A stretch of DNA of 64,000 nucleotides from Pegoplata infirma. Its lineage: Eukaryota; Arthropoda; Insecta; Diptera; Anthomyiidae. The position numbers were made by a program, and so were the translations under genes. Location: assembly GCA_963921195.1 (NCBI GenBank), contig OY992537.1, positions 82,349,287 through 82,413,286 on the forward strand. Direction: 5' to 3'. The notes beneath the pieces are model-generated. The model was not told where the DNA came from, did no database searches, and saw nothing but the letters and a program-made list of their open reading frames with translations. This document shows, piece after piece, positions 58,251-64,000 of the stretch. Position 1 is the first letter of the stretch; each line of letters begins with the position of its first letter.

Positions 58251-58972
58251 ACTTTTTACTTAAATTTTACATATTTAACTTTTTTGACTCCATATTTTTT
58301 CTCTCTATATGTTTTTCCACTTAAACTTATTTTTATTCCAATTTTTTTTTTTTCACTGAAATATTTATTCATTCAAAATCTTAAAACCCGATATAAGGGC
58401 TCGAAAATTGTCAATATATTTTTTCACCAAAACGAGCATGATGACGTACCAGCGAAGTTATTCAAATTTTATTGTTTAAATTATTCATTAAAATATTATT
58501 TTATGAAAGACTTAAACGTCCACAAGTAAATAAAACAAAAACTATGTAGAGGATTTTTTTTAAATCGATAGAGTAATGCTGATCCTTTTATTATCCGGCA
58601 TTCAATACAACCGGTAACGAAGTACCGGGATAGTAAGCTAGTAATTTTATATAATTGTATCAACCGTACACCTTTTAGTCCAAACCATGATTAAATTATA
58701 TATAAATTCATATGACTGCATTTAAAAAAATTAGAAAATATCTCACGCGATGTATAACCATATATGATTTATTATGTTTGCATCAAGGTATATATTGTTA
58801 TATATGATTATTTTTACTTGGGTGTACCATAAAATATTTAAATTTAGTAATTACATCATTTTATCATTTTAAATTCATAAAAAATGGAAATTTAGTTTTC
58901 ACATGTTTCGTATTTATTTTTTTTTTTGTAAAAGCGAAGAAAAAAATTTTAATTGTATAAATCGTTACATAT

Positions 58973-59886
58973 CCCAGCAAAATTTTCGTTTGCAAAGAAC
59001 CGATTGTGGAACAACTTATACTTCCCTAGATCCTGTTCTAATTCTTGTGCAACACCGAATCTTTTAACAAAGGGATTGTCCCAAAAGCACAGGTGTTTGT
59101 AAAAATTATAACATATTTTTGTTCCTCAGAATCGGTGCTAGATATGAAATTTGGAACAGAAATAAGAGTTGAAGGGCTTACTGCAAAAACTTGATAAGCA
59201 ACATTTAATTTTTTGCTGTTCGTCGCGTTCTACTGGTGTTCCACAGACAGATTTTTGTCAGAAGTCTAGCTGAAACCCTTCGTACAAGTATCTTAAGTAT
59301 GTAAGTTTACTAAAGTTATATTTCTACATTATTTCAAAAGTTTTAAGGCAAAAATCACCATAAAATGAGATGTTGCTTATCGAGTTTTTACAATAAGGTC
59401 TTCAGTTGAATATATTGAATTGCATTAATTTATTTAACAAAGATAAAGACAATCATATATAAATGGAATATTTACATTTTTTGTAACACACATTCATCCT
59501 TTTTCGCCTCCAAAGTTATATTTTGGGCCTTAAAATAATAACATACTAGAACATAGATTTTCTGCAAAGGTAATTTACTGCAAAGGTAATTTACTTACCT
59601 TTGTTCAACAATTTTCACGATAATATCCTGTTTTTTTTAATAGAATTTCGGGTTTTTTCTTGGTTAACAAAAATAAATTGATATTTATTTTTTAATTTTT
59701 TTGACACATAATTTTTTCTAAATTCCTGAGAACCAAAATGTTATGAAACTTTGATTGCAGAGAACAAGCTCACAATAATTTCCAATTAACTTGTTCTGAA
59801 TAATTAAAGTTTAATAGTGTATGGTTACCGAAGAACCTGTTCTAGAACAAGTGTTGCCAAAATCGGTTCTGAAAAATTTTCCTGGG
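58973..59886. mobile_element. Inverted-repeat element CCCAG, 0.9 kb
   Basis: CCCAGCAAAATTTTCG...AACCGATTG at the left is matched by the minus strand of the right end (CCCAGGAAAATTTTTC...AACCGATTT). AT is present on both sides (58971-58972, 59887-59888). A second inverted pair (GATAAGCAACAT at about 59190 and GATGTTGCTTATC at 59371) lies inside. Noncoding. Confidence 0.6.
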
Positions 59887-60092
59887 ATCGTTAGTCCCGG
59901 AAACACAAGTAATACAGTCAGAACCGGAACCAGGATTACCGGTATTCCAGGGAATAATTAAAAAAAAACGGGAAACCAGTACCATTTCCCGGTAATGTCG
60001 AGAACTGGGAATACCGATATTACCGGTTCTACGGTACTGACCGTAGGCACTAATTCAAACAATCCATATTATAACTCTGGGGATCAAATTCA

Positions 60093-60713
60093 GGTTTGCA
60101 AAAGTTAGTTCGATTCTGAGAGTGAAGGGTGAAAATAGAGGCTAAATAAGAAGACCTGTATCGCGGCGTTTGTTTATGTTAGTTCGAATTTTTTTTTAAT
60201 CGACCTTAGAACTTTGAAGTCAAATGCCGATTTTCAGTTTATATGGTTTTTTGGCTATAACTCGTCGACAAGTTAATATTTTTAATATTTTTTCAATCTG
60301 AAAAGCCAAATTATTGCTAGAGACCTGCCCAACAATTAAAATTAAAAAAAAATTGATTTAGAACATTTTTGTGCTGCTTATGAAGCAAAATGTTGGAAAA
60401 AAATTTTTTCTTATGCTTTTTGAAAATATTTTGCTTCATAAGCATCACAAACATTTTTTAAAAAATTTTAATTGTTGGACAGATCTAGCAATAATCTTGC
60501 GTTTACAGATTTAAAAAATATCAATTATTCGACGAGTAATAGCCAAAAAACCGTATAAACAATATGCTGAAAATCGGCATTTGACTTCAAAGTTCGAAGG
60601 TCGATTGAAAAAATAAAATTAAATTAACATAAACAAACGCCGCGATACGGGTCTTCTAATTTAGCCTCTATTTTCACCCCTCACTCTCAGAATCGACCTA
60701 ACTTTTGCTAACC
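60093..60713. mobile_element. 621-bp palindromic element
   Basis: GGTTTGCAAAAGTTAG at the left and CTAACTTTTGCTAACC at the right. Arms of about 290 bp include GAGAGTGAAGGGTGAAAATAG, TATCGCGGCGTTTGTTTATG and ATGCCGATTTTCAG with their inverted counterparts, meeting near 60400. No target duplication is clear. Confidence 0.7.
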
Positions 60714-61148
60714 TTAATTTTTTCCACAGTGTAATACAAACATTTTCTCAAAAATGTAAGGAAACCTTGAAAATATTATAAAAACATAATTTTTTTTTCG
60801 GAATTCTATTTCGCGGACATTTTTTAAATTAAAAATGAACAGTTTTATATCTCCAGAAGTTGATTCAATATAATTTTTGCTTATGAGGCCAAAATACTTA
60901 AAATAAAAAAATATATTTTAGTGTTTATATCGGCGTATGTCATTTCTGTTTATTATTAAGGGTTTGTGATTGAAGAAGAAAACATTGTATTTCTAAAGAT
61001 TATTTTTAATGTGGATTTATTCCAGACCATGGTTTCTGTAGCCATCTCTACGTCTTCACTGGAGAAAATTACATTGAATTTAAATTGTTTGATTTTTGTA
61101 AGACTGTTTTTTCTATATGTTTTTTCATCAACAGACTTAACTCTGATT

Positions 61149-61215
61149 GGAATCGAACCCACGTTCATAAAATTTTCCATCAGTTTGCAAAGCTAGCACC
61201 TAACCATCTGGGCTA
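61149..61215 (-). other. tRNA-like A and B boxes (left arm)
   Basis: On the minus strand TAGCCCAGATGG fits the pol III A box, and GGTTCGATTCC fits the B-box consensus GGTTCGANNCC exactly, about 45 bp downstream. GCTAGCTTTGCAAAC between them resembles the anticodon arm of a tRNA-Ala(UGC). Acceptor stems are not convincing. Confidence 0.55.
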
Positions 61216-61451
61216 TTGCTCTGCTTGACAAACTAACAGCAGAAGTTGGTTCGTATTCGTGTATGAACAAATAATTCAGGGCTAAAATTGTAAAGTGCAA
61301 AAACGAGACAAAGAGAGATCAAGGAATGTTGTTGTTTCTAAGGATGGTAATATTGTTTGTGTAAAATAAAAATCTTCTGTTGACTTCACACACTAAACAT
61401 CTGCAATGAAATACGAACCAACTTCTGCTGTTAGTTTGTCAAGCAGAGCGA

Positions 61452-61518
61452 TAGCCCAGATGATTAGGTGCTAGCTTTGCAAACTGATGGAAAATTTCAT
61501 GAACGTGGGTTCGATTCC
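61452..61518 (+). other. tRNA-like A and B boxes (right arm)
   Basis: Inverted counterpart of 61149-61215: TAGCCCAGATGATT, then GCTAGCTTTGCAAAC, then GGTTCGATTCC. It differs from the left-arm copy at few positions. Confidence 0.55.
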
Positions 61519-61709
61519 ATCAGTGTTAAGTCTATTGATGAAAAAACATATAGAAAAACAATTTTACAAAAATCAAACAATTTAAATCCAATGTAATTTT
61601 CTCCACTGAAGACGTAGAGGTGGCTACAGAAACCATGGTCTGGAATAAATCCACATTAAAAATAATCTTTAGAAATACAATGTTTTCTTCTTCAATCACA
61701 AACCCTTAA

Positions 61710-62902
61710 AAATATATATTCTAGAATTCTTTAAAAAAAACTTGATTTGCGTATAGTAGTGTAATTATAATTATTGTATAATTTTATTAACCCAAATATT
61801 TTTTGTGTGTTGTAATACATTTTCCGGCAAATGTCAAAACAGCATACAATGTAACATTTTATACAAACAACTCTTTGTATAACAATGTAATTTGTATAAC
61901 ATTACAAGACCAAATATGTTTATAACAAACAAAATTGCTGCATAAAATGCAAGTTCATATTGTCTGCTTATACGCGTAAAATTTTTCTTTTATGCATCAC
62001 TGAATTTATGTTCAAATCCAAGGTAGTAAAAACAAACACATAAAGCTGTGCAATAAAAAATAGCAACTTTTCAAGATGTGTTAGTTTTTGTTTACAATTG
62101 AATCTACATTATATGATTTATGTTTTTTTTTTAATAAATTCTGAAATTTTTTTTTGAAAATTTAACTTTAGGGCGGGGTGAACCAGATCTAATTAATGTT
62201 GTAAATCCCACAATCCGTCAAAATAATTTTTTTTTTGTAGACTTTTAGGTATTTATTTAAAAAAAGGACACAACCTACCACAAACCTAACCTAACCCAAG
62301 TTAACCTACCTAAGGCTATGTTCACATTACAAAAACTTACCATGGTAAGTTGAGATAATTTTATGATTTTCTTTACGCTAGTAAAATTTGAGATGATTTT
62401 GTAAATCACTATGTGATTTTGTTTAATGGAAAATCACATAGAGGTTTTAAAATCACGAAAGTCTGCATACAGTATAACCATACCTAAAAGTTTTTAATCG
62501 TAACAGATTTTCTATTTCAGTAATAAAATTTCGATTGTCTAAAAATATCAACGTAAAATTTAGTATAAATTTTGGTAGATCCAACTATATTTAAATGTTT
62601 CAGTAAATCCAACTATTTTTAATAAGATACTAAAATTAAATTAGTTGGTTGTCATAATTAATTAACATTAATTCTAAAAACTGAATATAAAGAAACGTGA
62701 CCTCAAACTTGTAACGGCCAAATTCAGCTTCAGTTGCTTTGTACAAACAATTTTTTATATTAATATTAAAATCTGAATATCATTGATGTTTTTCTTGTTT
62801 AAAATGATTGGTTTCAAAAATTTTCTATTTATGGAAATATTTATGCAGTTTGCTTATTACAATTAGTTTTGGCTTAAGACCCCTTTTTATTATACCCTCC
62901 AC
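61710..62902. other. AT-rich DNA, no gene recognised
   Basis: No coding resemblance or fixed element ends. CTAACCTAACCCAAGTTAACC words occur at about 62285-62310. Confidence 0.4.
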
Positions 62903-62905
62903 TTA

Positions 62906-63499
62906 CAAGGGAAGTCTCCCTGGTGTCACCCTCCGATCTTCATTAAATTTGGAACTGTTGTTAAGAACGAAAATTAATTCGACCCGTATTTTTTTTTTAA
63001 AGCGGCCAAACTCATTTTTAGGGGGGTCGATTTGTATGGGGGGAAATTGACCTTTTTCAGTTTTTTACGATTTACGCATATTTAGACAAAATTAATATAG
63101 GCATGTGTGGTATCAGATTAAAGGTATTAAAAATACATATCTTGTGGTGCTAACAACGGGCCAAAGAAGTTAATATTTTTCGACTTATTAACAAAAATGT
63201 CCTAAAATTTTGGTATTTTGCTCAATATGATGAAAATTTGTGCATGTTTGGACACGTTCTTAGCCCACGCAGATAGGTTTTAGACCTTTCATTTGGTATG
63301 TAACATGACTAGGTTTCTTTGCATAATATAGGAGATAAACGAAAAAAACTGAAAAATTGCCTTGTTTCCCCCCTACTTTTTACCCCCTAAATATAAATTT
63401 GAGCCGCTAAAAAAATACGTGTCCTTTTATTTTTTCTGATCTACAAAATAAAACAAATTCCATAAAGATCCGCGGGTGACACTAGGGAGACTTCCCTTG
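62906..63499. mobile_element. CAAGGG-terminus element, related family (TTA duplication)
   Basis: A 594-bp element with TIRs CAAGGGAAGTCTCCCTGGTG and CAAGGGAAGTCTCCCTAGTG, flanked by TTA (62903-62905, 63500-63502). The first ten bases match the MITEs at 12276 and 43414, but the interior differs. GGGGGG-containing words near 63021 and 63370 are shared between the halves. Noncoding. Confidence 0.75.
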
Positions 63500-63502
63500 T
63501 TA

Positions 63503-64000
63503 GTGATAGAGAGTATATAAAAGTTTGTCATTCCGTTTGTAACTCATCGAAATATCGGTCTGGGACCCCATAAAGTATATATATTATTGATCAGTGATCG
63601 ATTCTAAGATATTCTAGCGATGAACAGTGGGGAAAAATGGACTTTTTTTGTCCAATTTTGCCTACAGGTCGCAATTCTTAACCGATTTTGATTTTTCTTT
63701 TTTTGTATTCTAATAAAATTCCGCATCGATCTGTCATGGTGGATTTTTGAAAAAATTTCGGATTACTTTTTATATTTTCCTAAATTTCAGAAAATTTAAA
63801 TTTTTTAATTTTTTTTGCAATAAAAAATGTATTAGGCATGGGATGAATATGCTTTATGGACTAAATTAAAGGTATTGGAACCCCTTATCAACGACATGAT
63901 TAGTATTTAAAAATATATTATTATTTTGGTTTTTATAACCAGACAAAAATTCAAGAATTTTCACTTTTAAAAGCCTATATCTTTAAAAATAATGTACCAA
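63503..64000. repeat. Repeat tail, no gene
   Basis: GTTTGTCATTCCGTTTGTAAC and TCGAAATATCGGTCTGGGACC (63523-63575) match 10990-11060 in the opposite orientation. The remainder (anonymous AT-rich sequence) runs off the window edge. Confidence 0.5.

Larger units (their letters stand above)
55356..58822. mobile_element. Possible third member of the TE-A superfamily
   Basis: CCGAGTAAAAATTTTTATAT at the left and ATATGATTATTTTTACTTGGG at the right form TIRs resembling CCCGGCTAAAAAT of TE-A. Both ends carry ATATATATG/ATATATAA words near the termini. The composite repeat at 55848-58250 would be inserted in it. No target duplication was fixed, so this is tentative. Confidence 0.4.
60959..61705. mobile_element. 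TTAA-flanked palindrome carrying tRNA-like sequences
   Basis: A 747-bp element with TIRs starting GGGTTTGTGATTGAAGAAG. TTAA occurs on both sides (60955-60958, 61706-61709). Nearly identical inverted arms of about 300 bp meet around a centre of roughly 150 bp (61255-61410). A TTAA target points to a piggyBac-like mechanism, but no transposase is present. Each arm carries one tRNA-like block. Confidence 0.7.

Noticed and set aside
61149..61518. Two functional tRNA genes in opposite orientation
   Set aside because: A and B boxes are good, but acceptor stems do not pair convincingly and both lie in arms of a mobile palindrome.

Overview
This is an AT-rich eukaryotic window made almost entirely of transposable elements, many nested inside one another. 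Several signs point to an insect, most likely a higher fly: a BEL/Pao LTR retrotransposon with a tRNA-Phe primer site, Penelope-like elements, a Jockey/CR1-group LINE, and hAT, Transib-like and TTAA-type inverted-repeat elements in intergenic AT-rich DNA. That placement is inference. I see no convincing host exon, rRNA gene, functional tRNA gene or CRISPR array. Nearly all short open frames are chance frames in AT-rich repeats.

Layout, left to right. At 1-1215 a repeat of the 'CACTC' family is interrupted at 347-1195 by a small Transib-like element whose ends look like V(D)J recombination signals. At 2095-4985 there is a decayed composite repeat with ~140-bp internal units, carrying two small inverted-repeat insertions. 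At about 5000-10970 lies a four-level nest: a long-arm inverted-repeat element, inside it a TTAT-flanked element (6291-10341), inside that a TA-flanked 'CACTC' element (6736-9843), and inside that a palindromic Penelope-like element (7244-8958) still encoding a GIY-YIG endonuclease. At 12117-13164 there are nested inverted-repeat elements. At 13537-16297 there is a decayed LINE.

At 20647-22351 sits a hAT-type element with CGTGAG arrays near its ends. From about 22505 to 35972 there is a second deep nest: a Penelope palindrome whose right arm is split by an unclassified element (TE-A, 23875-35204). TE-A is itself split by a very young BEL element (23912-32486, two 822-bp LTRs that read as identical, 5-bp target duplication), and the BEL integrase region is split by a 739-bp palindromic hAT-type MITE. 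A nearly 2-kb foldback element (36336-38219) and a second copy of TE-A in reverse orientation (TE-B, 38520-41001) follow. TE-B gives the uninterrupted sequence against which insertions in TE-A can be read.

At 43362-44670 a second LINE fragment carries three later insertions. At 46709-48492 another 'CACTC' element carries a third Penelope-type palindrome with a 12-bp target duplication. At about 50270-51980 a Penelope tail is split by a hAT element that retains transposase remnants. From 52680 to the end come further foldbacks and MITEs, the second copy of the composite repeat with a 16-bp tandem array of about 50 copies (56630-57480), a TTAA-flanked palindrome containing a pair of tRNA-like sequences (60959-61705), and a third member of the CAAGGG-terminus family (62906-63499).

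The genes here do not cooperate in a host pathway. The window is a record of successive insertions, and the nesting order gives relative ages: the hAT MITE inside the BEL element is among the youngest events and the LINE copies are among the oldest.
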